Shown here: positions 1 through 8,171 of the stretch, in pieces
Layout: each line of letters starts with the position of its first letter
Numbering within the stretch: the first letter of the stretch is position 1
DNA from: Actinocatenispora thailandica
Lineage (GTDB): Bacteria > Actinomycetota > Actinomycetes > Mycobacteriales > Micromonosporaceae
Reading direction: 5' to 3'
Assembly: GCF_016865425.1 (NCBI RefSeq)
Contig: NZ_AP023355.1
Location: forward strand, 2,540,198 to 2,604,197
Length of the DNA: 64,000 nt
Made by a program: the position numbers and the translations under genes
The notes under the pieces: generated by a model
What the model was told of the DNA's origin: nothing
Seen by the model: the letters and a program-made list of their open reading frames with translations, nothing else
Databases searched by the model: none

Positions 1-2
1 GC

Positions 3-883
3 TGGGCGATCAGCGACCGTGACCCGGCCGTACCGGCGTGGGACAGCACCGACGACCACGCCTGGCAGGCGGCCCGGATGGCCGTGTACGCGGCCCAGAT
101 CGACCGGATGGACCAGGGGATCGGGCGGGTACTGGACGCGCTGGAGCAGACCGGGCGGCTGGCCAACACCCTGTTCGTGTTCCTGTCCGACAACGGCGGC
201 TGCGCCGAGGAGATGCCGGTCGAGACGGTCCGCGACTTCATCACCGGGTTCGTGGCCTTCGACGAGACCACCCGCGCCGGTGACCCGGTCCGGCCGGGCA
301 ACTCGCCGGAGATCCTGCCGGGCGGCGAGGACACCTACGCCACCTACGGCCGGGAGTGGGCGAACCTGTCCAACACGCCGTTCCGCGAATACAAGCACTG
401 GGTGCACGAGGGCGGCATCGCGACGCCGCTGATCGCGCACTGGCCGGCCGGGCTCGGTACCGAGCCGCGCATCGTGCACGGCCCGCACCAGCTCCCGGAC
501 GTGATGGCCACGGTGTTGGAGCTGACCGGGGCGCCCTACCCGGCGCAGTACCAGGGGCGGGACGTGCTGCCGCCGGAGGGCACCAGCATGCTGCCGACCT
601 GGCGCGGCGAGCAACCGCCGGACCGGACCCTCTACTGGGAGCACGAGGGCAACGCGGCGGTCCGCCGGGGCCGCTGGAAGCTGGTCCGCAAGTACCCGGG
701 GGCTGGGAACTGTACGACATCGACGCCGACCGCACCGAGCTGCACGACCTGGCCGGCGCGCACCCCGAGGTGGTGGCCGACCTCGCCGCCGACTACCAGC
801 GCTGGGCGGACCGCTGCGGCGTGCTGCCCCGCGAGCAGGTCCTGGCACTCTACGAGCGGCGGGGCCGCGCCCTGCCCCAGTGA
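3..883 (+). pseudogene. Sulfatase, C-terminal part, frameshifted; 5' end lies outside the window
   Basis: This is the C-terminal ~290 residues of an alkaline-phosphatase-superfamily sulfatase, which hydrolyses sulfate esters. Family hallmarks visible are the helix QIDRMDQGIGRVLDAL, the strand FVFLSDNGG with its metal-region Asp-Asn, the segment HEGGIATPLIAHWP, and a late GRWKLVR motif. The N-terminal catalytic C/S-x-P-x-R motif would be upstream of the window. The frame breaks at the G-run 698-702. Upstream it reads GRWKLVRKYPG. The expected continuation GWELYDIDADRTELHDLAG is one frame over and runs to the TGA at 881-883. Six G instead of five would restore the protein, so this is either a real pseudogene or a consensus error. 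Confidence 0.85.
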
Positions 884-1013
884 CCCGCTGCCGGACCCGC
901 CGTCGCCGGGTGTCCGCGAGTCGGGCTCCCGGCACCGGCCTGCCGGCGTGTCCGGCCCGGTCCACGCTGCCGGCTGCCTCGGCTGCTCGGTCGCGGGTGT
1001 AGCCGGCTGCCTG

Positions 1014-1244
1014 CTACCTCGGTTGGTCGGCGTCCGGTGTCGGCGGCTCGTCGAGCCAGAGGAGTTCGTCGTGGCAGTCGACCAGTCGGTCGAAGGCACG
1101 GCGAGCGGGCCGGAACTGGCTGATCGTGTGGTCGCGGTGGACCACGAGCGCTGAGCCGGCGAGCCGCAGGCCCCACGCGGTGACCTCGGGCGAGCCGGTG
1201 TCGCTGTCGTCGGTGTAGTCGACCAGTAGGAACCGGCGCGGCAT
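1014..1244 (-). CDS. Hypothetical small protein
   Basis: A 76-residue protein starting MPRRFLLVDYTDDSDT and rich in Asp/Glu near both ends. I do not recognise a family. It looks coding because it has ordinary hydrophobic/charged alternation (VTAWGLRLAGSALVVH) and is unlike the Arg/Pro-rich shadow frames around it. The same frame stays open upstream (to about 1305, LDAALRDRL), so the true start could lie further 5'. It abuts, on the opposite strand, the point where the DUF5753 regulator loses its N-terminal half. The two may therefore have been joined by one rearrangement. Confidence 0.45.
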   Translation of the reverse strand: MPRRFLLVDYTDDSDTGSPEVTAWGLRLAGSALVVHRDHTISQFRPARRAFDRLVDCHDELLWLDEPPTPDADQPR

Positions 1245-1245
1245 C

Positions 1246-1710
1246 GTGGCGAGATCCAGTCCGGGCACAGTGCTGTTCAGGCGGTCGCGGAGGGCGGCGT
1301 CGAGGCCGCGAGCCGCCCGGCTGGAACGCCAGGAGATCCTGGACCGCCCGTCCCCGCCGCTGCTCTGGGCCGTCCTGGACGAGGGCGTACTCCGCCGCCC
1401 CGTCGGCACCCCCGACGTGATGCGCGCCCAGCTCCAACACTTGCTGGAAATGGCCCAACGCCAACACATCCGCCTCCAGGTCCTCCCCTTCGCCGCCGGC
1501 GTCCACGCCGCGATGGACGGAGCCTTCGAGGTCCTGGATCTGCCGAACAGGGAGCACGTGGTGTATGTGGAGGGGCCGGGCGCCGGTCGAATCTTCATTT
1601 CTCCCAACGTGGTGACACAATTGCGCCTGAGATTCGACGCGCTGCGTGGTTTGGCGCTGTCGCCGGACGATTCGGCGAACATGATCGCGGCAACGTTGGG
1701 AGAGCTGTGA
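1246..1710 (+). pseudogene. Truncated XRE/DUF5753-type regulator (C-terminal remnant)
   Basis: From about residue 24 on, this reads as the C-terminal half of a DUF5753 protein: RQEILDRPSPPLLWAVLDE, VGTPDVMRAQLQHLLEMA, IRLQVLPFAAGVHAAMDG, then VVYVEGPG and a final RLRFDALRGLALSPDDS. Family members are about 280 residues long with an N-terminal helix-turn-helix of the Cro/XRE type. Here only ~135 residues remain and no HTH is found upstream in any plus frame, because that DNA codes for a minus-strand gene. The first ~20 residues look like non-coding lead-in. It overlaps the following DUF397 gene by GTGA, the usual arrangement, so the downstream gene may still be translated by coupling if transcribed. 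Confidence 0.7.
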
Positions 1711-1901
1711 CCGACATCGATGGACTGTGCTGGTGGAAGAGCACCCGGAGCGGAAACCAGGGTGGCAACTGCATCGAGGTCGCCGCGAGCGGTGACGCCT
1801 GGTATGTCCGTGACAGCAAGGACCCCGCGGCCGGCCACCTCACGGTCGGCGTCGCCTCGTGGCGGTCGTTCGTAGCCATGGTCAAGGACGACGCCCGGTG
1901 A
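1707..1901 (+). CDS. DUF397 domain protein
   Basis: A 64-residue DUF397 protein. Diagnostic residues are WWKSTRSGNQGGNCIEVA and the closing WYVRDSKDP...SWRSFVAMVK. DUF397 proteins are small actinomycete partners encoded beside XRE/DUF5753 regulators; the founding literature comes from the whiJ-type/BldB-like developmental systems of Streptomyces. The GTG start overlaps the stop of the regulator remnant (GTGA), and its own TGA overlaps the next DUF397 gene. The cognate HTH domain is missing here, so this copy may be orphaned. Confidence 0.85.
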   Translation: MTDIDGLCWWKSTRSGNQGGNCIEVAASGDAWYVRDSKDPAAGHLTVGVASWRSFVAMVKDDAR

Positions 1902-2086
1902 GTGACGAGCTGCGCTGGCGGAAGAGCAGCCGCAGCGGCAGTCAGGGCGGGGCATGCGTCGAGGTCGCCGCCAGCGACGGTGCGTGGTACGTGCGGGACA
2001 GCAAGAGCCCGGACGGCGGCCGCCTTGTCATCGACCAGGTCGCGTGGCGGTCGTTCGTCGGGGCCATCCGGCGGCGCACGCTCTGA
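1898..2086 (+). CDS. DUF397 domain protein, second copy
   Basis: A 62-residue DUF397 protein (LRWRKSSRSGSQGGACVEVA, WYVRDSKSP, VAWRSFVGAIR), clearly a tandem duplicate of the preceding gene. I chose the GTG at 1898 because it overlaps the previous stop by four bases (GTGA), matching the coupling seen one gene upstream. It converges with the YCII-like gene, with only 12 bases between the two stops, so no intrinsic terminator fits between them. Confidence 0.85.
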   Translation: MSDELRWRKSSRSGSQGGACVEVAASDGAWYVRDSKSPDGGRLVIDQVAWRSFVGAIRRRTL

Positions 2087-2098
2087 AATCGCCGGGCC

Positions 2099-2440
2099 TC
2101 AAACGACCCGGCGGACCTCCTGGGGCCAACCGCAGGCCACCGCGATCTTGCCGGCCCACAGCCTGGCGGCCTCCTCGTCGGCCACGTCCACCACGGTGAA
2201 CCCGCCGAGGAACTCCTTCGTCTCGGCGTAGGGCCCGTCGGTGAACGTCAGCGTGCCGCTGGTCGCGTCCGCGCTGAACGCCTTGCTGTGGTCCTCCTCC
2301 AGCCCGCCGGCGAACACGTACGCGCCGGCCACCTTGATCTCTTCCACTACCGCCTTCGCCAGCGGTCCACGCGCCGCGAACCACTCCGCAGGATGGTCAC
2401 CCACCCACTGCTGGTTGAAGTAGATGATGTACTTCGCCAC
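2099..2440 (-). CDS. YCII-related (YciI/DGPF-type) protein
   Basis: A 113-residue protein of the YCII-related ferredoxin-like alpha/beta fold. It opens with KYIIYFNQQW and carries the DGPF-type signature TDGPYAETKEFLGGFTVVDV in its second half. Such proteins are small dimers of unclear enzymatic role; some are genetically linked to ECF sigma factors, but none is adjacent here. The GTG at 2440 is preferred because GGGAG lies a few bases upstream; longer starts give an unlikely Arg/Gly leader. It is divergent from proS across about 160 bp. Confidence 0.75.
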   Translation of the reverse strand: MAKYIIYFNQQWVGDHPAEWFAARGPLAKAVVEEIKVAGAYVFAGGLEEDHSKAFSADATSGTLTFTDGPYAETKEFLGGFTVVDVADEEAARLWAGKIAVACGWPQEVRRVV

Positions 2441-2600
2441 GTCGACTCCCGTTCCGTGGCGGACCCGATGCCCGCCTCCAGATACTCCACGAACGAGCCA
2501 CCCCCGATCCGACACCACGCGCCGAGAAATCCAGCGGGTACCCGGGTGGCGGGTACGCCGCTGGTGGGGCGGTCATGCTGGGCGAATAGGATGTCGCACC

Positions 2601-4007
2601 ATGGCGCGAGTGCTGACCCCGCAGGCGGAGGACTTTCCCCGCTGGTACCAGGACGTGATCAACAAGGCCGAGCTGGCCGACAACGGGCCGGTGCGCGGCA
2701 CCATGGTGATCCGACCGACCGGGTACGCCATCTGGGAGCGCATCCAGTCCGAGATGGACGACCGGATCAAGCTCGCCGGCGCCCAGAACGCGTACTTTCC
2801 GCTGTTCATCCCGGAGAGCTACCTCAAGCGCGAGGCGCAGCACGTGGAGGGGTTCTCGCCGGAGCTGGCGGTGGTCACCCACGCCGGCGGCAAGGACCTG
2901 GACGAGCCGGTCGTGGTGCGCCCGACGTCCGAGACGGTCATCGGCGAGTTCATGGCCAAGTGGGTGCAGTCCTACCGCGACCTGCCGCTGCTGCTCAACC
3001 AGTGGGCCAACGTGGTGCGCTGGGAGCTGCGCCCGCGGGTGTTCCTGCGCACCAGCGAGTTCCTCTGGCAGGAGGGGCACACCGCGCACGCCAGCGAGGC
3101 CGACGCCCGGGCGTACGCGCGGCGCATCCTGCACGAGGCGTACCAGGACCTGATGGTCAACGTGCTGGCGATGCCGGTGATCGTGGGGCGCAAGACGACC
3201 GCGGAGCGGTTCGCCGGCGCGACCAACACGTACACGCTGGAAGCGATGATGCGCGACGGCAAGGCGCTGCAGATGGGCACCTCGCACGAGCTGGGGCAGA
3301 ACTTCGCGAAGGCGTTCGGGATCGAGTTCACCGGCGACAGCGGGACCCGCGAGTACGCCTGGACGACCTCCTGGGGTACCTCCACCCGGATGGTCGGCGG
3401 GCTGATCATGTGCCACGGCGACGACAGCGGGCTGCGGGTGCCGCCGCGGTTGGCGCCGATCCAGGCGCACGTGATGGTCGTCAAGTCCGGCGACGCGGTG
3501 CCGGAGACCGCGGCGAAGCTGCGCGACGCGCTGCGGGACGCGGGGGTGCGGGTCGGGTTCGACGACCGTACCGACACGCCGTTCGGGCGCCGTGCGGTCG
3601 ACGCGGAGCTGAAGGGATACCCGATCCGGGTCGAGGTCGGCCCGCGGGACCTCGCCGCCGGCAACGTGGTGCTGGCCCGGCGTTCGACCGGCGGCAAGAC
3701 CCCGGTGCCGGTGGACAAGGCGGTGGACGAGATCCAGGCCGCGCTCGCCGCCGACCAGCAGGCGCTGTACGACCAGGCACTCGCGTTCCGGGAGGCGCAC
3801 ACCGTCGACGTGACGACCCCGGACGACGCGGTGGCCGCGGCGGCGACCGGCTTCGCCCGGATCCCGTGGTCGGCGCTGGGCGCGGCCGGCGAGGCCGAAC
3901 TGAACAAGCAGGCGGTCACGGTGCGCTGCCTGGTCCGCGCCGACGGCTCGGTGCCGGACAGCGAGGACGAGCCCGAGCTGACCGCCTACGTCGCCCGCTC
4001 GTACTGA
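2601..4007 (+). CDS. proS: Prolyl-tRNA synthetase, archaeal/eukaryotic-like type
   Basis: A 468-residue class II aminoacyl-tRNA synthetase that charges tRNA-Pro. It begins MARVLTPQAEDFPRWYQDVI. It has the class II motifs RPTSET (about 107-112), the Arg-containing FLRTSEFLWQEGHTAH (149-163) and a late GLRVPPRLAPIQ. It lacks the ~180-residue editing insertion of the long bacterial ProRS and ends in a C-terminal Tyr (VARSY), which is typical of the archaeal/eukaryotic-like class. The ATG at 2601 gives the canonical start. In many actinomycetes proS follows ispG and a GNAT gene; here that site (55.4 kb) has none. The tandem repeat starting at 3993 includes this gene's last five codons. Confidence 0.95.
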   Translation: MARVLTPQAEDFPRWYQDVINKAELADNGPVRGTMVIRPTGYAIWERIQSEMDDRIKLAGAQNAYFPLFIPESYLKREAQHVEGFSPELAVVTHAGGKDLDEPVVVRPTSETVIGEFMAKWVQSYRDLPLLLNQWANVVRWELRPRVFLRTSEFLWQEGHTAHASEADARAYARRILHEAYQDLMVNVLAMPVIVGRKTTAERFAGATNTYTLEAMMRDGKALQMGTSHELGQNFAKAFGIEFTGDSGTREYAWTTSWGTSTRMVGGLIMCHGDDSGLRVPPRLAPIQAHVMVVKSGDAVPETAAKLRDALRDAGVRVGFDDRTDTPFGRRAVDAELKGYPIRVEVGPRDLAAGNVVLARRSTGGKTPVPVDKAVDEIQAALAADQQALYDQALAFREAHTVDVTTPDDAVAAAATGFARIPWSALGAAGEAELNKQAVTVRCLVRADGSVPDSEDEPELTAYVARSY

Positions 4008-4111
4008 GCCCGCTGTCACTGAGCCCGCTGGTACCGAGCCCGCTCGTACCGATCCGCTGGTACCGAGCCCGCTGGTACCGAGCCCGCTCGTACCGAGCCC
4101 GCTCGTACCGA
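3993..4111. repeat. 15-bp tandem repeat growing out of the proS stop
   Basis: Eight tandem copies of a unit like gcccgctsgtaccga. The copies start at 3993, 4008, 4023, 4038, 4053 (14 bp), 4067, 4082 and 4097, and are followed by a degenerate ninth. The first copy is the last five codons of proS (ARSY-stop, gcccgctcgtactga), so the array looks like slippage duplication of the gene's own end. It fills the gap between the convergent proS and Lrp genes. Confidence 0.9.
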
Positions 4112-4172
4112 CCCGCTCTCGCGGCGGCGCCGGCCGGTGACCGGCGCCGCGGGGCGGCGTCGACCGGTGCCG

Positions 4173-5165
4173 TCAGGGTGCGGGGCGGCTGGGTAGTTGA
4201 CCCCGCCACCACGGGGTTTCCACGAAGCCGCGGCGGATGGTGAGCAGCTCCATGCTGGCCCGCCATCCCTCCACCCCGGACAGCGCGCCGAGCGTGTCGG
4301 TGGTGAACCGGAACAGGTCGCGTTCGGTGGGCAGGATCAGCTCGCACATCAGGCAGTTCGCGGACAGCATCGCCGCGACGTAGCGCACCCCGCGGTGGGT
4401 GGCGAGTTCCCGCGCCACCTCGTCCAGCCGGGACGGCGCGACCGTGACGTCCAGCAGCACCTCGGACTCGAAGCCGAGCGCCGCCGACGGGACGAGCGTG
4501 GTGACGGTCAGGCAGCCGCGGTCGCGCATCGCCTCGAACCGTCGGCGCACGGTGCTCTCGTTGATCGACAGGCGGGCCGCGACGGTACGGAAGCTGTCCC
4601 GGGCGTGCCCGCGCAGCTCGGCGATGATGGCGCGGTCGGTGGCGTCGAAATGCTCCGGCGCGCACTCGTGCGGTTCGGGGCCGGCCGCGATCTCGCCGCC
4701 CCGGTACCAGTCGTGCGCCACCTTGTAGGTGTGCAGCCGCAGGTCGGTCTCGCACCGGGCGATGCCGTCGATGGTCTGTATCTCCTCGACGACCCGGGCG
4801 GCGAGCGAATCGGCGCGCGGCACGTTGATCTCGGCGACGATGTCGTACGCGCCGCTGACCAGCGCGAGGAACCGCACGTCGGCGCGGCCGGCGAGCTGGG
4901 CGCAGACCCGTGCCTGGCGGCCGGGGGAGCAGGTGATGCGCAGCACGAACAGGTCGGCCGGCCCGGCGTGCTGGGTGTCCGGGACGGCGGCGACCCGGAC
5001 GATGCCGTCGCGCAGCAGCTGCTGGCCGCGGCGGGACACCGCGGACAGCGAGCTGCCGCAGGCGGCGGCGATGTCGGTCCAGCTGGCCCGACCGTCGTCC
5101 TGCAGCGCGGCGACGATGCGCCGGCTCAGCTCGTCCAGCGCGGGAGCGTTCATCGGCGAGTTCAT
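4173..5165 (-). CDS. Lrp/AsnC-family transcriptional regulator with two AsnC units
   Basis: A 330-residue regulator built from two Lrp/AsnC halves. Each has a winged helix-turn-helix (first LSRRIVAALQDDGRASWTDI with SLSAVSRRGQQLL; second IIAELRGHARDSFRTVAARL with NESTVRRRFEAM) followed by an alpha/beta ligand-binding RAM-type domain. Standard Lrp proteins are about 150 residues, so this is a tandem fusion, a form common in actinomycetes. Lrp proteins sense amino acids. Its place at the end of a peptide transport/peptidase operon suggests it reports the released amino acids. The start is ambiguous between ATG 5165 and ATG 5153. Confidence 0.88.
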   Translation of the reverse strand: MNSPMNAPALDELSRRIVAALQDDGRASWTDIAAACGSSLSAVSRRGQQLLRDGIVRVAAVPDTQHAGPADLFVLRITCSPGRQARVCAQLAGRADVRFLALVSGAYDIVAEINVPRADSLAARVVEEIQTIDGIARCETDLRLHTYKVAHDWYRGGEIAAGPEPHECAPEHFDATDRAIIAELRGHARDSFRTVAARLSINESTVRRRFEAMRDRGCLTVTTLVPSAALGFESEVLLDVTVAPSRLDEVARELATHRGVRYVAAMLSANCLMCELILPTERDLFRFTTDTLGALSGVEGWRASMELLTIRRGFVETPWWRGQLPSRPAP

Positions 5166-5207
5166 CCGCCGGCGCCCGTCCGGGCGTGCCGGAGCCGGCG
5201 ACCGGCG

Positions 5208-6053
5208 TCAGCGCGCATCGGCGCCGACCTCGTGCAGGAACTCACGCACCACCCGCCGCCACTGCTCGGCCTCCTCGATCTGCGGTGAATGACCGGACTT
5301 CTCGAACACCACGAGCCGGGCGTCCGGAATCAGCGACACTATCGTCTCACTGCACGCGACCGGGGTGATCCAGTCGTCGCGGCCGACCGTGACCAGTGTC
5401 GGGCAGGTGATGGTCGGCAGCTGTGCCTTGATGTCGTAGTGCGGCTGGTTGTGCGCGAAGGCGTAGTTGTGCGTGGCGTACCGGTACGGCGTCGCGGCGA
5501 CCTTCGCCTCGACCGCGGCCGGGTCGTACACGTGGTCGTACAGCGGCAGGATCTCCCGCCAGCAGTCGCGCAGGTCGTCGTCGTCGCGGACCCGGCCGGT
5601 GTTGATCCGGTCCAGCTTCGCCAGGTCGATGCGTACCCGGGTGGATGCGGCGGCGTTGCGCCGAGCCGCGTCGTCGTTGGAGTGGTCGGCCGACGTGTCA
5701 CGCAGCACCAGCGCGGAGACCCGGTCGGGGTGCCGGATCGCGTACTCCATCGAGATGAACCCGCCGTAGCTGCCGCCGGCCAGCACGAACCGCTCGACGC
5801 CGGCCCACTGCCGCAGCCCTTCCACGTCGGCGGCCCACTGCTCGTGCGTGTACGGCTCGTTGCCGCCGGACTCGCCGGAGCCCCGGGCGTCGAACACGAT
5901 CACCCGGAACGTGTCGGCGAACGGCGCGAAGGTGGCTCGTGGCTCGGCGCGCGAACCCAGCCCCGGTGCCCCGTGATGGGCGATCAGGACCGGTGCGTCG
6001 TCGGCGCCGAACACCTCGACGGCCAGCTCGTTGTCGTTGATCGTCAGCCGCAC
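5208..6053 (-). CDS. Alpha/beta hydrolase, proline-iminopeptidase-like
   Basis: A 281-residue alpha/beta-hydrolase. The nucleophile elbow is GGSYGG (Ser ~95), matching the GGSWG-type elbow of proline iminopeptidases (family S33). The acid is in VGRDDWITP (~227) and the His in SGHSPQ (~255). The oxyanion segment HHGAPGLGS lies near residue 27. S33 enzymes remove N-terminal proline or other residues from short peptides, but the same fold includes esterases and amidases, so the substrate is inferred from context. The gene lies between the M24 and Lrp genes of the same operon, 42 bp before the latter. Confidence 0.8.
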   Translation of the reverse strand: MRLTINDNELAVEVFGADDAPVLIAHHGAPGLGSRAEPRATFAPFADTFRVIVFDARGSGESGGNEPYTHEQWAADVEGLRQWAGVERFVLAGGSYGGFISMEYAIRHPDRVSALVLRDTSADHSNDDAARRNAAASTRVRIDLAKLDRINTGRVRDDDDLRDCWREILPLYDHVYDPAAVEAKVAATPYRYATHNYAFAHNQPHYDIKAQLPTITCPTLVTVGRDDWITPVACSETIVSLIPDARLVVFEKSGHSPQIEEAEQWRRVVREFLHEVGADAR

Positions 6054-6074
6054 GGGCTGCCCCTTTCCGTTGCG

Positions 6075-7250
6075 CTACGGGCAGATGACGAGGTCGTCGA
6101 GCTGCCGCGGGTAGCTGGTGAGCCGGCGCGCGCCGGTCTCGGTGACGAGCATCGAGTCGGAGATCCGGTAGCCGGCGTGGCCCGGTACGTAGAGGCCCGG
6201 CTCGTTGGACACGATCATGTTCGCGGCCAGCACGGTGTCGTCGCCGTCGGCGAGCCACGGTGGTTCGTGCATGCCCAGCCCGATCCCGTGCCCCTGCCGG
6301 TGCCGCAGGTACTCGCCGAGGCCGGCGTCGACGATCACCTGCAGGCAGCGCCGGTTGACCTCGCTGCACACCGCGCCGGCTCGGATCGCGTCGGCGCCGA
6401 CCTGCTGTGCCTCGCGTACCGCGTCGTGGTAGCGGCGCTGGTCGGCCGTCGGCTCACCGAGCACGAACGTCCGCTCGCCCTCCACGTACCGGCCGCCGAC
6501 GGCGCAGCCCAGCGACAGCATGAACGTGTCGCCGTCGCGCAGCCGGTACTCCGAGGGCAGCGCGTGCGGGTGGGCCGAGCGGGCGCCGGCGTACACCAGG
6601 CCGCCGGCGAGCATCCCGACCACCACCACGTCGGTGTGCTCGGCGTACATGATGCCGGTGCCGACGCCGCCGACGTGCGCGGCGAGCTCGGCCTCGCTGG
6701 GCAGGTCGGCACCGGCCGCCACCGCCTGCTCGATCAGTTCCCGGCCGGCGGCGAGCATCCGGTCGGTGATCCGGGCCGCCTCGGCGTGCAGGGCGATCTC
6801 GGCCGGGTACTTGACCTGCCGCATCGCCTCGACCACCGGCGTCACCGACAGCGTCGCCGCGGGCAACGCCGCGCGCAACGCGTCCCGGCGGGCCAGGGTC
6901 ATGCTGCCCGGCACGCCGATGCGGTCGCGCCGGCCGGTGCCCGGCAGGTACGACAGCGGCGGTCGCAGCCCCGGGTACTCCGGGTACGCGACGAGGTCAC
7001 CGGCCGCGTGCTGCGCCTGCGCGTGCTCGCGTTCCAGTTCCGGCAGTACCAGCACGGTGCGCTCGGCGTCCAGCAGCACCGTGACCGGCCGTTCGCCGGG
7101 GTGGTGGAAGAATCCGGTCAGGTAGGCGACGTCGGACGGGTCGTCGGTGCACAGCGCGTCCAGGCCGGCGCCGGCCAGCCGGTCGCGTACCGCGTCCTGC
7201 ACCGTCCGGTAGTGCTCGCCCGGCAGCCGTTGACTCAGCGGCGTTCCCAC
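6075..7250 (-). CDS. M24 'pita-bread' hydrolase, creatinase/ectoine-hydrolase-like
   Basis: A 391-residue M24-fold protein: N-terminal creatinase-like domain (to ~140), then the pita-bread catalytic domain. The His motif GHGIGLGMHEPP and the Glu of SNEPG are present. Three of the five metal ligands of true Xaa-Pro peptidases are changed: LxDxG reads LSLG, the second Asp is Glu in VEGERTF, and the last Glu is Ser in YRISDSML. That pattern recalls metal-free members such as creatinase and ectoine hydrolase. It may therefore cleave a small amidine or amide, or an unusual peptide. The GTG at 7250 follows GGAGG by eight bases, so I prefer it to the GTG at 7265. Confidence 0.8.
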   Translation of the reverse strand: MGTPLSQRLPGEHYRTVQDAVRDRLAGAGLDALCTDDPSDVAYLTGFFHHPGERPVTVLLDAERTVLVLPELEREHAQAQHAAGDLVAYPEYPGLRPPLSYLPGTGRRDRIGVPGSMTLARRDALRAALPAATLSVTPVVEAMRQVKYPAEIALHAEAARITDRMLAAGRELIEQAVAAGADLPSEAELAAHVGGVGTGIMYAEHTDVVVVGMLAGGLVYAGARSAHPHALPSEYRLRDGDTFMLSLGCAVGGRYVEGERTFVLGEPTADQRRYHDAVREAQQVGADAIRAGAVCSEVNRRCLQVIVDAGLGEYLRHRQGHGIGLGMHEPPWLADGDDTVLAANMIVSNEPGLYVPGHAGYRISDSMLVTETGARRLTSYPRQLDDLVICP

Positions 7251-7274
7251 CCCGTCTCCCTCCACAGTGGACGT

Positions 7275-8171
7275 TCAGTGGCCCTGGTTGCGCGGGTTGC
7301 GGGCGTCGTTGTACGCGATGGACATCAGCGTCGCGGACACCACCAGAGCGAGGATCGCCAGCGACGGGAACAGCGTGGTCCACCAGGCGCTGGACATCGC
7401 GCCGGACTGCTGCGCCTCGTACAGGATCCGGCCCCACGACCAGGACTGCGCGTCGGACAGGCCGAGGAAGGCCAGGCCGGCGGCGGACAGCACCGCCCGG
7501 GAAGCGGTCAGCACCACCGAGACCACGATGACCGGCGCCGTCGCGGGCAGCAGATGCTTGCGGATGATCCAGCGGTGGCTGCCGCCGATCACCCGCGCCG
7601 CGTCCATGTACGGCAGGTCCACCACCGACAGCGCCGCCGAGCGCACCACCCGGGTCACCTCCGGCCAGCTGAACGCGGCGATCACCGCCACCGTGACCGG
7701 CAGGCTCGGGCCGGCCAGCGCCGCGATCAGGATCATCAGCGGCAGTACCGGCAACGACAGCATCAGATCGACCAGGGTGCCGACCGCGGTGTCCAGCCGC
7801 CGGAAGTACGCCCCGACCACGGCGACCAGCACGCCGAGCGCGATCGCCAGCGCCGACGAGCAGACCGCCACCAGCATGCTGGCCCGGGTACCCCAGACGA
7901 CCTCGGCGAAGATGTCCCGGCCCAGGTTGTCGGTGCCGAACCAGTGCGCCGCGGACGGCGCCCGCAACACGTCCGCCCCGTACCCGGTGGGTTCGGCGGC
8001 GATCAGCGGTGCGCACAGGCCGACCAGGATCAGTACCGCGACGACGACCACCGCGGGCAGCCCGAGCGGGTTGCGGCGAAACGCCCGCCAGGTGCGCCGG
8101 GCGGAGCTGTCGGCGACCGGCACCGGCTCCACCAGCGCGGCCGGGGAGTCGGTACGTGCCTGTGCGGTCAT
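7275..8171 (-). CDS. Peptide ABC transporter permease, DppC/OppC type
   Basis: A 298-residue inner-membrane permease of the dipeptide/oligopeptide uptake family. After a ~35-residue cytoplasmic tail there is a first membrane helix (LPAVVVVAVLILVGLC), the conserved periplasmic phrase HWFGTDNLGRDIFAEV, and the EAA-type coupling loop near DAARVIGGSHRWIIRKHLLP. Pairs with the DppB-type protein encoded just upstream. The ATG at 8171 overlaps the preceding stop by four bases (ATGA), so the two permeases are translationally coupled. Confidence 0.92.
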   Translation of the reverse strand: MTAQARTDSPAALVEPVPVADSSARRTWRAFRRNPLGLPAVVVVAVLILVGLCAPLIAAEPTGYGADVLRAPSAAHWFGTDNLGRDIFAEVVWGTRASMLVAVCSSALAIALGVLVAVVGAYFRRLDTAVGTLVDLMLSLPVLPLMILIAALAGPSLPVTVAVIAAFSWPEVTRVVRSAALSVVDLPYMDAARVIGGSHRWIIRKHLLPATAPVIVVSVVLTASRAVLSAAGLAFLGLSDAQSWSWGRILYEAQQSGAMSSAWWTTLFPSLAILALVVSATLMSIAYNDARNPRNQGH

